From Trichobilharzia regenti (taxonomy: Eukaryota; Platyhelminthes; Trematoda; Strigeidida; Schistosomatidae): a DNA stretch of 64,000 nt. The first letter of the stretch is position 1. Each line of letters starts with the position of its first letter. The notes under the pieces were generated by a model. That model worked only from the letters and a program-made list of their open reading frames with translations. It was not told where the DNA came from and searched no databases. The translations under genes were made by a program, and so were the position numbers. The stretch lies in the NCBI GenBank assembly GCA_944472135.2, contig OX235264.1:86314319-86378318 (forward strand), written 5' to 3'. Below, in pieces: positions 46,650 through 58,984 of this stretch.

Positions 46650-47820
46650 CTAAGATCATTATGTCACAAGGCAATCATGTCATCGTTTAGTTGCTGGGAT
46701 GGAGTTCACTAGCTCACGATTTTCAGCCTCCACTGATGGTGCAACCGCTATTTCATCCATTGGCGAAATACCCTATACCAGAACGAGACACCTAATGAGT
46801 GATCCTTGATATCTAACAATCACCTAGTCGGCAATATTTAATTGCTAACAGAATCAACCATGAAACAACGTTAGCAGCTCTGAAACAGCGCGAAAAACTT
46901 CTCTGCGACACCTCAAAGTGTGTACCATGCAGACTTTCTATTGAAATGAGGAAAGTATAACTGCTACTCAGAATTTCTAGTTAAACAACTACATCTGTAA
47001 CAACAGAAGACAAGGGCCAGGCAACAGATCGTTTTATTAGGGAAATCAACACGTATTTATATATTTTTCCTGTACATTATTATGGCTTATTCAAGTGGAC
47101 AAACACAGGCTTCTGATTGGTTGTGTTCGAGTAACCTCGGAAAATGGAGCCATCTATCTGCGAATCATATTTGCCCACGTTAAGTCTGCTGTGATTGGTT
47201 GTTGAATCAGCTTTGCTCATATTTTCTCACGGCTAATATTAGTGACCTAGACATTGATGTAGATTAATGTCTACCAAATGGCTAGCAACCTGCTCTCACC
47301 ACACATCTACTATTAGCATGAATTATGAATTTTCCATCAATTACATTTTCTGACATTTTAACAACAGCGATTTCAGTAATATCGCAAAATAATATCACAA
47401 ATACTAATTCAGTTATTTTTATTATTATTGTTGTTGATGAATCGTCTCATGGTTGAGCTACACTGTTATTTACCGCCATCGCTGACAAACTGGTCATTGT
47501 ATCTCAACGTAACATAATTATATCGATAACCAATGCGGTAATATCCAAATGAAAGCAATGGAGAGACAACTGCTTATTATCACATAGTTTATCCAAAAGT
47601 TCTACTCAAGTATGACACGCTACCTTACAATAACAGATCAGAATGAATCTTGTCTCTCATTCATTTTAAACGATAATTTTATAAGATAATAATGATACTG
47701 ACGAAAACATTGAAATTACTTTTAAAACAATACGAAATTGTTATCCACTAGACCGCATAATCTAATTTCTCGCATTACAATTAAATCAGAACTACCATAG
47801 AAATAAGACGCAAAAGAGAC
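46650..47820. other. UBE2Q intron, no gene seen
   Basis: No coding signal or clear repeat. Confidence 0.35.
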
Positions 47821-47829
47821 TAGAGATGT

Positions 47830-48265
47830 AGGTATATTGGAGAAGATTTGTAGCTCAGGTGGATGATTCACTTGCGAAGTTCTCATTAACTCGCTGGTCA
47901 ACATCTTTAGTGCAAACTTCAATTTGCAGTGAGCTTATAAATTTGCCTACGAGTTTATTATCTCTTCTAGTGACCTTGAACGTGATTGGTTGCTTTTGTC
48001 TGTTTTCACACATTCTATCCGCATGAATCGGTATTGATTGTTTCCTTGACCTGAAGTCTGACTTTTTGTGCGTGAGATCTACCTCTTATGGATTGGTAAA
48101 TTTTATCTATGTCAATGTTTTTGTTAATTTCCGATTCACTGGAATACCAGGCTTCTGAAAATTCTCTGACGTTCTTGGTGTTTCCTCTACCTAATGTTTG
48201 AACTTTGTCCCAGTCGAATTATTGTCCGTGATTGTCTGTATGCAGCAGGTCGTTTGAATTTTTCT
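47830..48265 (-). mobile_element. Penelope-like element, 3' fragment (copy 3)
   Basis: Minus strand: FDWDKVQTLGRGNTKNVREF, then EAWYSSESEINKNIDIDKIY, SIRGRSHAQKVRLQVKETIN, then the shared tail ending 'ctgagctacaaatcttctcc'. Here the FDWD segment has an in-frame stop just before it. Same family as 4430-5035 and 13495-14375. Confidence 0.75.
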
Positions 48266-48269
48266 CTTT

Positions 48270-48345
48270 TCCTCTATCTTTGTGTGCTATATAGTGTGGC
48301 AACTTGAACTGCTGCAGTTATGTGCAAAGTCCTAAGTTGAAACTC
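48270..48345 (+). mobile_element. Second RTE subfamily, extreme 3' end
   Basis: 'tttgtgtgctatatagtgtg', 'caacttgaactgctgcag', 'tgtgcaaagtcctaagttg' match 41150-41225 and 56930-57000. Confidence 0.65.
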
Positions 48346-48392
48346 AATCAGTCAGACGTTTGGTAATGAACTATATCTGTGAAAGTATTATG

Positions 48393-48710
48393 TACTCGTC
48401 GCCAAATTATTATGTTGTACTGGTCGAGAATTTAATAGTCCTGACGCAAGAAAGACGGAAATCAGAAGACCACTAGGTTTGCGATGATACTTCTATTTTC
48501 CAAACACAAGGAGAATCAAATATGTATCACACAACAGTGTGAGAGCAAAATATATATGAACGTCCAACCAAGTGTGTGAACAAATCAATAGACAGTCTTA
48601 ACATGATTGGCTAATTATAATGGAGTATCGATCCATATATACATAGCGAAATATAACAGACTGTCAAACAAACACACATATTATATGGATATATATCACC
48701 AAGATCAGAC
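48393..48710 (+). repeat. Unclassified repeat L, third copy
   Basis: Collinear with 43328-43737 with an internal deletion, ending 'ggatatatatca'. A second short CATATCA end follows at about 48835-48857, so the 3' end is partly duplicated. Confidence 0.65.
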
Positions 48711-49392
48711 TGTCAACAAACACACATATTATGTATAATATAAGGGGAATATACATTGTTAAAGGAGACAGGTTCATCAAAGTGAAATGGTCACAGACTA
48801 AGAGAGCAACAGAAATAGAGACCACTATATACACATATATATATGGATACATATCAGAAAGTAAAGTAAAACATACTATACTCACACATCTAGCTAGAGA
48901 GAGGCAGCTCAATCCCATGGATCATTGGTAGAAACTGAGTGACCAGATGGATAAGCGATGTCTAAACAGACAACTTTATCAAACAGTGAATAAACGAGTT
49001 TCAACGCAAAACATGACTAGTTATATTGGAGAGATTTTCTTGAATTTGAGAATTGCTTCTCAGTCGTGATACACATCCAGAGCATAATTGAATCAAACGA
49101 AAACATGACACTCTAAAAACAAATTTTATATGAAATGCAACGAGGTCTCCACACTTGCCTACAGTATACTTTTAGTTTTTTTCTTACTGATGAAATAGGG
49201 GAACCCACTTTAGACAACCTCTTTACCTAGGTAATTAGTGATAGAAATGTTATATAGAAAGCGAAATACTTGACTCGCCTTATACCCTGTGTGAGATCTA
49301 CACTTATAATGCATCAAATCGAAGTGAAACGAAAGTTTAGCTAAATAGAAATAAATGATCACCGTGAAAACTATACAGTTTAAATAACCAAC

Positions 49393-49486
49393 CTTGAACA
49401 AGAACTGCAACCCCAGGTGATTCTCTAACTTTGGATGATTACTAAGTTCCTGGATATCTTTATGCAGCCCACTGTCTTCATCGACT
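49393..49486 (-). CDS. UBE2Q: UBE2Q coding exon
   Basis: Acceptor 'cattttgtag' and donor GTTGGT. The first base completes a lysine codon from the 52404 exon; then VDEDSGLHKDIQELSNHPKL, then ENHLGLQFLFK. Matches the E2 fold strand region of UBE2Q (VDxDSxLHxDLQ, then LNFSFK). Leaves in phase 0, directly continued by the catalytic exon. The VDEDSGLH motif is a clear family mark. Confidence 0.9.
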
Positions 49487-50388
49487 CTACAAAATGTAAA
49501 ACAAAGACTTGTAAAATAATGAGGAACATCTGTAGCTCATATGGATGGTTCGTACATTCAGAATACGACATCTGTGAATTCTTCGATAAATTTTAACAAA
49601 CTGAGGGATTGAATTTACGGCACAATATGATATTAATAAAAGGTGAAGCGACAGTGCACCGATACTTGGGGTTCTGTTAAAAATAAACCTGATTTTCGGA
49701 GTATGAAAATGCTTTTCACTCTCCTCAAGTAATAAACAACTTCGACCTATGAGACACATATGCTGTTAGATGATGAGGCCACTTTCTTTACGAGTATAGT
49801 AGTAACTGAAACGATAGACAATTTGACTGTATATAAATTCGTTACCACAGTCCGAAATATAAACCAGGTAGCTGATTAATCTTTGCACAAAAGATATCCT
49901 GTTTTCATTTAATAACCGAATTCATCGACAAACAGCTGAGAAATGTCATGACTTTGTCTGTAGGATCCGAACTTACGAGTTTAATCTGTAGACATACACT
50001 TCAGTTCAACAATCAAACTAATAACGTATTGTTACAGATGCGTTGATGACACTCAGATTATTATCTTTACAGAATACAATACCATATAATAATTGAATCA
50101 ATTCAAGTTCGATAAGTAACATGCTAATGTTATCTCGGATGCGTTCAAAAATCCACATATACTTTCAGTAACAAGTACACTAAAATGATTGAATTCGATG
50201 TTTTGAACAAATCTTGGAGGATGTGGGCCTAAAATGAAGTGAATATTCGGTTAGTACAAACACTAGTCGACACCATAGGGAGAGGGGATATATTTGAGAT
50301 GTCTTAAGTCTTTCAAAATATTACTTGAGCAGAAAATGGCTTGACCAATAGGTTTCGCGGGAAATTTTGCCATAAAAGGTTTTAAATG

Positions 50389-50389
<1 letters not shown>

Positions 50390-50442
<53 letters not shown>
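50390..50442. repeat. (AT)n microsatellite
   Basis: About 53 bp of uninterrupted alternating A and T in a UBE2Q intron. Confidence 0.95.
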
Positions 50443-50444
<2 letters not shown>

Positions 50445-50989
50445 CCAGGCATCAAACGTTGGTACCATTTATAAGCAAAGAATAAGGTGCAACAAAATGG
50501 ATAACTGTGAGTATTTATGTCTCGCTGCTATGCGTTGATGAATATCATTTGAGCTTTAGTGTCCTACTGAGATAAAATATTCACTTGCGAACTAGCATAG
50601 TCTTTATAGTTGCAAGCTGAAATTTCACCAGAAATCTGAGTAGGAAGAATTAGTGATTTGACAGAAAAGCTATGAAATTCATAAGCTGATAAAAGATAAA
50701 AAGTAACCCGGAAAATTAAAGTCTTTTGAGATTATGCAATTATACGGAGATATTTAGCCAATTATAATTGAGATTATAAGTTTCCAGACCGTAGGTCTTT
50801 ACAAATCAACTGTAGAAGAGTATACACAACAACAATTTGACAGTAGTCATCACAAATATATGTGATGACTGCTTACATATTTCTATTGGTAAAAATGTCC
50901 ATGGACAAATGACCTTCAAAGAAACTGACTTCAATTTATGTAAAAAAAATCTGACTGTATATTTTGATGATTAATAAAAATCCGAATAA

Positions 50990-51030
50990 ATCTGCTGAAG
51001 AAGCTGTGGCTTACACAGCGAAACGTTCAA
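50990..51030 (+). ncRNA. Hammerhead-like motif of Penelope type
   Basis: CTGAAGA (50995-51001), stem II GCTGTG/CACAGC (51003-51008 and 51014-51019, perfect six pairs, loop GCTTA), GAAA (51020-51023), then CGTTC ending at 51028. CGAAACGTTC gives a minimal palindromic helix III. The only core departure is A at position 7. Stem I pairing is weak, so activity is uncertain. This combination is typical of Penelope-like elements; no coding part is adjacent. Confidence 0.55.
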
Positions 51031-51354
51031 AAAACTCTTGTTTTGATTTTCTTAACACGCTGAGATTAATTTAAATAATTTATAATGAATTATAATTGAG
51101 GTCATTTATGAGATATCAATGCAAAGGTAAAGAAAGTCTGTACTTCAAGATGAGAATGAAATAATCTATCCTTCACGCTTTTATACATAATTATGAAAAC
51201 AAAGATAGCATGACAGACAACTTGTCCGTTTTAGGCAATGGATCCTTTGATTTTCAATGACTTGGTACTGTTTGTGTCTTACAGAGATGTAAGGTTACCT
51301 ATTGAGAGTTTTTGGAAACAAATATTATGTGTAATGAATTTATTCGTTTCGAAT

Positions 51355-51670
51355 TTCAGGGATTTGATTGGTTACAGGATTTCATCATGAGCTGACAATG
51401 GTTAAAGAATCACTGGAAAACTTGAGAGTACTGGAGAGATGATTCGTTACCCTGGTTTGGGACTCTTCAACAGTGCGTACCCACCGGGTTTAGACCCAAA
51501 GACCTTCCGGTCACAAGGGGAGTGCGTAGAACTTTAAGCCAATGGGACCTGATCCATGGCCCGAGAATTCCAACTTCTAGTGAAAAGTCGTGATCAGTGG
51601 GGTACAGCAGGTCAGGCATGAGGAAAAATACTCGCCGATGACATTGACTAGTGGTTGCGCTATATCGTTA
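51355..51670 (-). repeat. Second tRNA-headed hammerhead-type repeat (copy 7)
   Basis: Minus strand: 5' part 'gcgcaaccactagtcaatgt' complement, head 'cattggcttaaagttctacg', box B 'gggtctaaacccgg', then GTACGCACTGTTGAAGAGTC, 'aaaccagggtaacga' and 'ctccagtactctcaag', ending 'caatcaaatccc'. Collinear with 15530-15925. Confidence 0.62.
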
Positions 51671-52403
51671 ATTCGTTTTGTTCTTTGAATAGTATATACA
51701 TACATATACACATCAATTCTTTCTTGAATAAATAATAACCTATTGGCTTTAAATTTACCCCGAATATGCCTCAAGATGAACATACAAAAAAACAGCCCTG
51801 TTTGAAACAGTCCTCATTTTACGGGGGGGAAAATACCAAGCAACGACCATACTATAAAGCAAAAAGCAGGTTTTGTTGAACTAACTTTTGTCTTTTATTT
51901 CTACACAGTGTCGGCGGCTTATTTTAAGCTGCGTATCATATCATTTTAACCTAAACTCTGTTACGCTTAATTTAGATTGAGAGATGTTAAAACTAAGCAC
52001 AAAAATAGGCGGACGAATAGGAAGACACTCTTATCTCCATCATCGATGAAATAATACAATTTGGCTATTGAACTAAACTACACAGCATATCAGCGAACTC
52101 CATGAAAGCCTTAAGATAAATTACTTCTTTTAAGATGTAAATACAGGAGTGTTTTTAGTATATGAACTAATTGTATTATTTAGCACTAAGGGAATGGTAA
52201 AATACTTATGTAAACAACACTGAACCTAAATGATATACATTTTAGAACAAGATAAGATGTGTTTGTAACCGTTGCAAAGCCAGTACCTTCTGTAGAAGAA
52301 TTAAACCATTAATGAATAATAAAGTACTACTTTATACAAAGAGTAATCGAAATTGGAATACAAAAAACTGTGTTAAAACAAAACATGCACATCGAATTCT
52401 TAC

Positions 52404-52464
52404 TTGTACAACTTCACTTTCCAGTTATACAGACTGTCATTTTGTAATTCAACAGTGAAAATAC
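52404..52464 (-). CDS. UBE2Q: UBE2Q coding exon
   Basis: 61 bp. Acceptor 'cttgtttatag', donor GTAAGA. Two bases complete a glycine codon from 52619-52703, then IFTVELQNDSLYNWKVKLY and two bases of a lysine codon finished in 49393-49486. Corresponds to the YxVELxNDSLYxWxVKL strand of UBE2Q. Both phase joins work, which strongly supports the model. Confidence 0.9.
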
Positions 52465-52618
52465 CTATAAACAAGAAAACAATGTAAGCTATGTGTTATA
52501 CTTCCTAAGAGCTCATCCAGAGTGAACACTAAAATAAGTAGTAAAACGGGTCAATAGGTACTGAGATAAAAGCAGAAGGAACAAAACACACACACACACA
52601 ACATCAACGACAACCCAC

Positions 52619-52703
52619 CTCGTTTATAACTGTCTGATCGATAGATTTCCCTCAGCTCTTTCATTAGACGATCAGATGATTGGAGTGAACCTTTGGTAAC
52701 GCC
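52619..52703 (-). CDS. UBE2Q: UBE2Q coding exon
   Basis: 85 bp. Acceptor 'actatttttag', donor [26 protein letters not shown], then YRSDSYKR and the first base of glycine. Equivalent to the [18 protein letters not shown] helix that opens the E2 fold of UBE2Q. The 154-bp intron to the next exon is the only short intron seen in the gene and holds a (CA)n tract. Confidence 0.9.
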
Positions 52704-53514
52704 CTAAAAATAGTAATATTAAACAAATTGATAAGGACAACAGAATCCTATAAGAAAATTAATGTTAAACAGACAAACAAGGACAGAGAGAAGAAAAGAC
52801 ATAAATCGGAAAATAATACCTAGTTGCGCTAGCCATTTTTATTTTTTCGACAAAGACGCGGGTAGGTAGGTGGGAAGGTAGATACAACTAGACAGAATAA
52901 AAAAACGGTGAAAGTAAGGTCTTTTAATAAGTAATAAGAATAGTCGAAGATAACTCTTAACATATACATATTGATTTCTAACAAAAACAAAGAAACATGA
53001 AGAGCTTTTTGAGCTTCTAAATTACACTGGCAGTGGATACGGAAGAGGAGACATAAAAATGTGTGCAATAACTTTAAGAATTATCACCTTTTCAGACACA
53101 AACAGAATTTTGTGCAAACTCATTAAAATGCGTAATTCAATAATTTATGTTGCACAAATAAAGTGTTTGCAAACAGACACTCACGAATTGACTGTAAGTT
53201 CCAATTGTGACAGTAGTTCTGAGCTATAGCCTATCAATGCTCTTTGAGTTACAAAGACTACTCAATAGGTAATAAGTCACGACCAAATAAACGGAAGTAT
53301 GCAAGTCAGAAATTTTGAATGCTCAAAAAAGATGCAGGCATGACAAGAAATCTCCTAAGCCTTATCTTGATCTATTGATCAAGATTGAACTAATGTTTTA
53401 AACAAAACAGAATCCACAAATCTAGTGGGAATAGGTTAACTGGCTACAATATCTTAACAGACGTTAATTAAAGAAGAAAATGGAAGTAATATATTTAGAG
53501 AATATATTTGACCA

Positions 53515-53690
53515 AAGGTGACATCAGTTAGAGAACCATTTGAAAAACTGGAAGTACTGGACAGCTGTTTCATCCAAGTTTGTGGAGCTTCATAAATACG
53601 CACTACAGGAGTTCGAACCCAGGACATCCCGGTTACAAGGCAAGCTTATCCACCGGCCTATGAATTCCAACTTCTGTAAATTTGAGATAT
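53515..53690 (-). repeat. Second tRNA-headed hammerhead-type repeat (copy 8)
   Basis: Minus strand: head 'ggtggataagcttgccttg', box B 'gggttcgaactcc', a changed core (TTTATGAAGCTCC), GGATGAAACAGCTGTCCAGT, then 'tggttctctaactgatgtc'. GAAAC and AGCTGTCC are intact here. Confidence 0.6.
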
Positions 53691-53929
53691 AAGTTAGAGA
53701 ATAGCAGTAATTTTACAGCCGAGTCGTGTAAGCTAGAATAGACTGTTACATAATGCATACTCCGTGTGACAGTAGAAAGTGAAAACTTATTGATCTCACC
53801 AAGTACTTAGTGTTTAGAAAGAATAAAGGTGAAGAAACAAAGTTAACAAGATATCCAAGCTAATTTGAATATGGAGGAGGGGAAACATTTGTCGTTTTAC
53901 AGTTAGAAAAAAACGTCAAACCAGTGTAC

Positions 53930-54860
53930 GATCAAGATTTTAAAAAGAGGTAAAACGGCCGTACCCAGCGTTCGCTTTCCGAACGTATCACCGAACACTT
54001 ACTAACATGGTTTTACAAAGGAGAAAAACGATGTCCCCACAGCTCCATATCTTAGAACATCTGATAGAATCCGCACACCAAGCTACACCCCAAACAAACT
54101 TCAAAGTAGTCAACAGAGTAAGAAGTAGTCATCCTAAAGGTGTACGAATCACACTTCTTCAAACTTCAGAAGCAATGGCGATTCACTTGCTAAGTCCTGA
54201 ACTCTGCATGCAGAAGAAGTACATTCAATCACTACACTTGGATGTAAACTATCTTATTACCCAACAAGTAAATTCTACCTAATCTTTTTTTCTGTCTCTT
54301 CATTAGTATTATTTTGTCTTCTCAATTGTAATATTTTACACTTTCAACTTTCTTGTTCTCTACCCCCATCCGATTTAATTTCTACACCTCACTACCACTG
54401 TTACTGACTTGACCAACGGTCAATTTCTAATCATTTATGTTACGTCATCCAACATATTTGCTCGATTTCAGTTCTAATTTAAATGGCATTAATCTCTACC
54501 CCACTTCTACTTAGTGTCTACCTGTAACTACCTCTGTTGCTAACCTGACCTAAGTTAAAACATTTTAGTCAATTATATTACGTCACCTAACTTACTAACT
54601 CAATCTTACTTTAGTTGCTGTCTGATTAACCTTGTGTCTATATTAGATCATTCTTTTATTACCTGATCAATTATCTAAACTTGACAAACCTCATGTACAC
54701 ACACAGACATACACAAATAATTATATATAAATGCGATTGTACAGCTATGTGAATGAATTCACCGAAAAGAGTCTCTACGCTGAAAGTCTTCTCTTTTTCG
54801 TAAGACTCAATGGGGATTTTCAAGCTACTAAAACGAATTTTCGCTGAAAATACAGATTTG
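53930..54860 (+). mobile_element. Penelope-like element, second family, C-terminal fragment
   Basis: Frame from about 53950 through 54282: RLSERITEHLLTWFYKGEK, then LHILEHLIESAHQ, FKVVNRV, AMAIHLLSPELCMQKKY. This is the C-terminal block of Penelope-like ORFs (EHL, ILEHL..H, FKVV, A.AI.L..PELC), the same order as 33395-33600. 54300-54860 is the 3' untranslated part shared with 33600-33970, including 'gaattcaccgaaaagagtct'. Confidence 0.68.
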
Positions 54861-54964
54861 AACTATTCAAATGAATCTCGCTGACTTCTACTTTATGTAA
54901 AATTGAAATAGGAGTCGATATCTAACTGATTTTATCTTTTTAAAATAACATCCACTTTTTCGCC

Positions 54965-55277
54965 ATTATTATTATTATCAATATGTGAATATGACTCTCC
55001 TACCATCTCGGTGTCACCAGTTAAGGAGCAGTGGGAAAAACCGTCTAATAGCTGTGTAACGTTGGTGGCAGATAGATGATATCCGTGATCACTGTTACTC
55101 CATATGTTTCTTACCAAGAGATCATTTAAGGGAATGTATGAAAGGAGTTGATAATTTGTTTAGAACTCATTGTGTGAGAGTTGATGATACCAATCACTTG
55201 CCTAAGCACAAGTAGGTGGGGCAAGATTCGAGCCCACGACCCAATGACATACAGCCAAGTACTTAAGCCAACACCTC
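54965..55277 (-). repeat. Third tRNA-headed SINE candidate
   Basis: Minus strand: box A-like 'ttggcttaagtacttgg', box B-like 'gggctcgaatcttg', a body with no match elsewhere in the window, and an end 'attgataataataataatgg'. Bounded on the right by the second RTE subfamily coding sequence. Only one copy is seen, so family status is an inference. Confidence 0.5.
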
Positions 55278-55284
55278 CCTGAAT

Positions 55285-57030
55285 GGGATATAGACACAGG
55301 TCCTCCATCCCTAACTCAGGTTACTAAAGCTGTCACCAATCTGAAACAAGGCAAAGCAGCGGGACCTGGTGGAATGACTCCAGAGGTATTTAAGTACGGT
55401 GGAGACAATTTACTGTCTGCATTAACTGAGGTTCTAAGCAGCGTCTGGGAATCAGAGGAAGTCCCATCGAGTTGGTGTAAGTCACTGATTATCCCCATAT
55501 ACAAGAAGGGAGGCAAGTCTTCCTGTGAGAATCACAGAGGGATTAGCCTGACTAATATAGTATCTAAAGTCCTAGGCTCAATAATCATGCGTAGACTAAG
55601 TGGTGCTCGGGAGGCACAAACACGAGAGAACCAGACAGACTTTAGACCAGGAAGAGGGTGTATTGATCATATCTTCACCCTCCGACAGATTCTAGAACAT
55701 ACGAATCCCTACCGGCGTCCAACAATCACTATTTTCCTTGACCTAAAGGTGGCATTCGATTCTGTAGACCGAGAGGCACTCTACTCATACAGCCAGGTGA
55801 GGGCTTACGGCGAGTTGTCATCTGAACTGGTGACGACTAGTGGTGTCCATCCGGGACGCACTGCCCATTATCCCCTTTTCTATTCAACTTCATCATTGAT
55901 GTACTGATGGACTTAACCCTAACTCACTTCAGCGACTCAGGGATTGACTTGCTACCAGGGAATAATCTCGTTGACTTAGAATATGCACACGATATAGTCC
56001 TTCTAGACGAGGACGCTGAAAAAATGCACAGTCTCCTAAACATCTTCAGCTGCAATCTGCGAATGTTTGGCATGCGATTCGCTCCCACCAAATGCAAGAT
56101 GATGTTACAGGACTGGATTACACCGACTCGTAGATTAAAAATAGGGAGTGAAGTGGTAGAGCACGTTGACCGCTTCACTTATTTGGGAAGTACCATCAGT
56201 CAGTGCCAACGTGTTGATCACTGACGAAATCTCAGCACGGATACAGAGGTCTAGTTTCGCATATGCCAGTTTACACCGTCTCTGGCTTAGTAGACGTCAT
56301 ATCCAACCAAAGGGCGTGTGTACTGCTCATCAGTTCGCCCCGTCCTCCTTTATGGCCAGCTGTAAGACCTGGCCACTGAGAGTGGAAGACATGAAAAAAC
56401 TAGCTGTCTTTGATCATAGGTGCCTGCCTGCGTTCTATCTCCCGTGTTAAGTGGCATAATAGAGTGAGCAATATTGAGGTTAGGCGTCGAGTTCTAGATA
56501 AACAGGGGAAATCAATCAACGAGGTTGTGAAGTTACATAGACTCAGATGGTTAGGACATGTGTTACGTATGCCTAGCCTAGTCATCGCCTCCCTCGACGA
56601 GCAATGTTACCTGATATAGGGTCAGGCTGGAAAAGAGCTAGCGGAGGTCAAACAAAAACTTGGCACCAGTCAATGAGATCTACAACAGTTAGTCTTAGCC
56701 ACGTAGGAAGGTGTAGACTTCCAGGCTGGAGTCCTCGGGACGGCAAAAACCAATGGTTGGAAACAATTGGTGATATGGCTCAAAATCGTTGTCAATGGCT
56801 GATGCAGATGTATCCACTCCTTATGACTTATGATTTCCAATGAAACTGTTTTGTTCTTCGTTATTACTCTTCCTTTGTCTCACACCTCTGCTTACTGTCT
56901 CTATTATGCTTTTCTGGTACTTTCTTCTCTTGCTTTGTGTGCTACATGGAGTGAAGTGTGGCGATTTGAGGTGCCGCACATATGTGCAAAGTTCTATGTC
57001 GAAAACAGACAGACAGACAGAAGCCAATGA
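55285..57030 (+). mobile_element. Second RTE subfamily LINE, 5'-truncated, dead
   Basis: Reverse transcriptase from TGPPSLTQVTKAVTNLKQGK, AAGPGGMTPEVF, IIPIYKKGGKSSCENHRGIS, ENQTDFRPGRGCIDHIFTLR and TIFLDLKVAFDSVDREAL (motif A), then an internal deletion and a frame change in motif B. 55907-56224 has LVDLEYAHDIVLL, where the first Asp of the YADD box is His. Then VDRFTYLGSTIS, a frameshift, RVEDMKKLAVFDHRC, RLRWLGHVLRMP, LSHVGRCRLPGW. Ends in a CAGACAGACAGA tail. Inactive. Confidence 0.88.
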
Positions 57031-57164
57031 GGTACATCTCCACATATTAAGAACAAACTTATAAAGAATATAGGTAGTAAAACAATTCAATCTAGGGCGT
57101 TCGTTAATGTCACTGGTGTACTTATTATCAGCGATGTTCGCTGCAAATAGACTTACAATTAAAT

Positions 57165-57260
57165 ATCTTTAAAACAACTAGTTCCCTTTATGAGTTTATA
57201 TAAAGCAATAAGAAGACATCACACGATTCAGACAAATTATGTCTTCTTACTGCTTTGTCT
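57165..57260. repeat. Scrap of the third Penelope-like family with inverted repeat
   Basis: 'aactagttccctttatgag' matches the start of 29085-29900 on the other strand, and 57202-57219 and 57239-57256 form an 18-bp inverted repeat with one mismatch (aaagcaataagaagacat). A related single arm is at 29088-29104. Confidence 0.5.
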
Positions 57261-57269
57261 AAATTAAGT

Positions 57270-58310
57270 ATCCTTCCCCTGTTCAAGCATACCATAGGGT
57301 CTTCAGAATTCTGAGGATAACCATTCCTAATTGCATGATCAATATAACTAAGTCATTAGGAGCAGTTAAAATGGATAATAAACATGAAGGTGGAGAAGCT
57401 AGGTAGTTTGATTTTATTTAACGAAAATGCTATCGGTTAAGTTATGAATAGCCAGAATAAGTTAGTGACGAACGATGTTTTTTGGGCATTTGTTTTGTGC
57501 GGTGTTACAGTTTCAGCACGAAACTGCAGTTTCTAAGAAAAGCAACTTCTAAGACGTTTTGATGCTGAGATTTCTTTAGTTGATGATTTGGTATGTTATT
57601 CAGGGGACTTTCTAGTTAGCCAGTTTTGCTGTATAGTTCACAGACAGTCTTAAACTGCTTCTCAAAGTTGTTTTAAAAGAATGCGAGCTGAAGAACTGAT
57701 GAATTAGAAGAAGACACTTCTCACAGAAATTCAGCAGTTAACACTGCTATACTTTAGATAAGCACAAAGTCAGGTAACAAAAGCAAAATGATATTACGAT
57801 AAAGACAGTGTTCCTACGGTATCTTTTTGAGAATAACAATTTCAAGATGGACTATGACAAAAAACCCTGATGAATATACGTGCTCGATGAAAAAACTAGG
57901 AATTACCCATATTTCGTACCACAACATTTAAAGAGAATGGGAAGCAACCAAGTCGATAAAAGCTGACTTTCAGAAGAAATGCTGGATACTATGCACTTAG
58001 TTTAGTGCATATCTCAATTCAACCCAAAAAATACTTCAGTCACAACACATCACCATTCTTAAGCTATTTCCTAGTAATCTGTTTGATTGACATTCAGTCA
58101 TCGGCTTCTTAAAATAGAGCACCGCTGTGCTTTGAGAAATCAAGTAGGTTTAAAGGTCTAGTGTTCAAACCAGAACACTAACACTTTGTTTTGCATAATA
58201 TTTAAAGCCGGTTCAACCTGGTGCAAAAAGTAGCTATTAGTTGATGGGATGCATGTAATTATTTTTCAAACGTTCACAAATGATTGACGATGAAACGACA
58301 ATAGCATTAC
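57270..58310. other. UBE2Q intron, no gene seen
   Basis: No coding signal or recognised repeat. Confidence 0.4.
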
Positions 58311-58398
58311 CTGTATTTGCGTGGCCTTCAGTTTTTCTAGTTGTTCAGCATCTTGCGATGAAATACCATCATACTCAGGTCGATCGTCTCCTGTTATA
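58311..58398 (-). CDS. UBE2Q: UBE2Q coding exon (linker)
   Basis: 88 bp. Acceptor 'cttatctttatag', donor GTAATG. One base completes a serine codon, then ITGDDRPEYDGISSQDAEQL and EKLKATQIQ. This is the acidic linker between the N-terminal RWD-like part and the E2 domain; in the vertebrate proteins this linker is also acidic and ends in a charged helix before the DRLMKEL segment. Identity rests mainly on phase continuity with 52619-52703 and 59569-59690. A small extra exon between them cannot be excluded. Confidence 0.78.
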
Positions 58399-58984
58399 CT
58401 ATAAAGATAAGGGAAAGAACGAATAAACAGAACAAAGAAGCAAATAAATATTCTCAACGGCAGTCGTTTTAATATGACCGTCAGTATTCATCATTTCGAA
58501 AGTAAATGTCTCAGTATTTTTCAACATCATATTAGAAATTATATGAAGGACGTCAAGCTTCATATGAAGGTTATCCCTGTTGCTTAGCAACACAAAATTT
58601 AGATTAACGAGTAAAAATTGTTGTGAAACCGCGCATTGAGAGAAATTTCAGTGAGCAAATATTTTAAAACGTCATCCTTCAAAAGTACTAGTGTTTACAG
58701 GTACCAAATCTGTTTCATTACGAATCGACGTTAGCTGGGAACCTATTGCAAACTGAAGAACACACAGTAACTATCTTTTAACATTTTGGAGCTCCATACC
58801 AACAGACTCATCACCAACACGGAAACATTAAGTGAACGGCCCTCTTTTCTGCTGCTGTTATTTTTAATTAATTCAGTTTTTATATTCATACTCATACTGA
58901 ACAATATTATCAGTATAAATGCCCTGTTTTAACTACTACCCCTGTAATGAGAAAATTAGATGCAGTACTGTACTAATAATTTTT

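Noticed and set aside
54007..54282. 91-residue frame as a host gene
   Set aside because: Its motif order matches the C-terminus of Penelope-like ORFs, as at 33395-33600.
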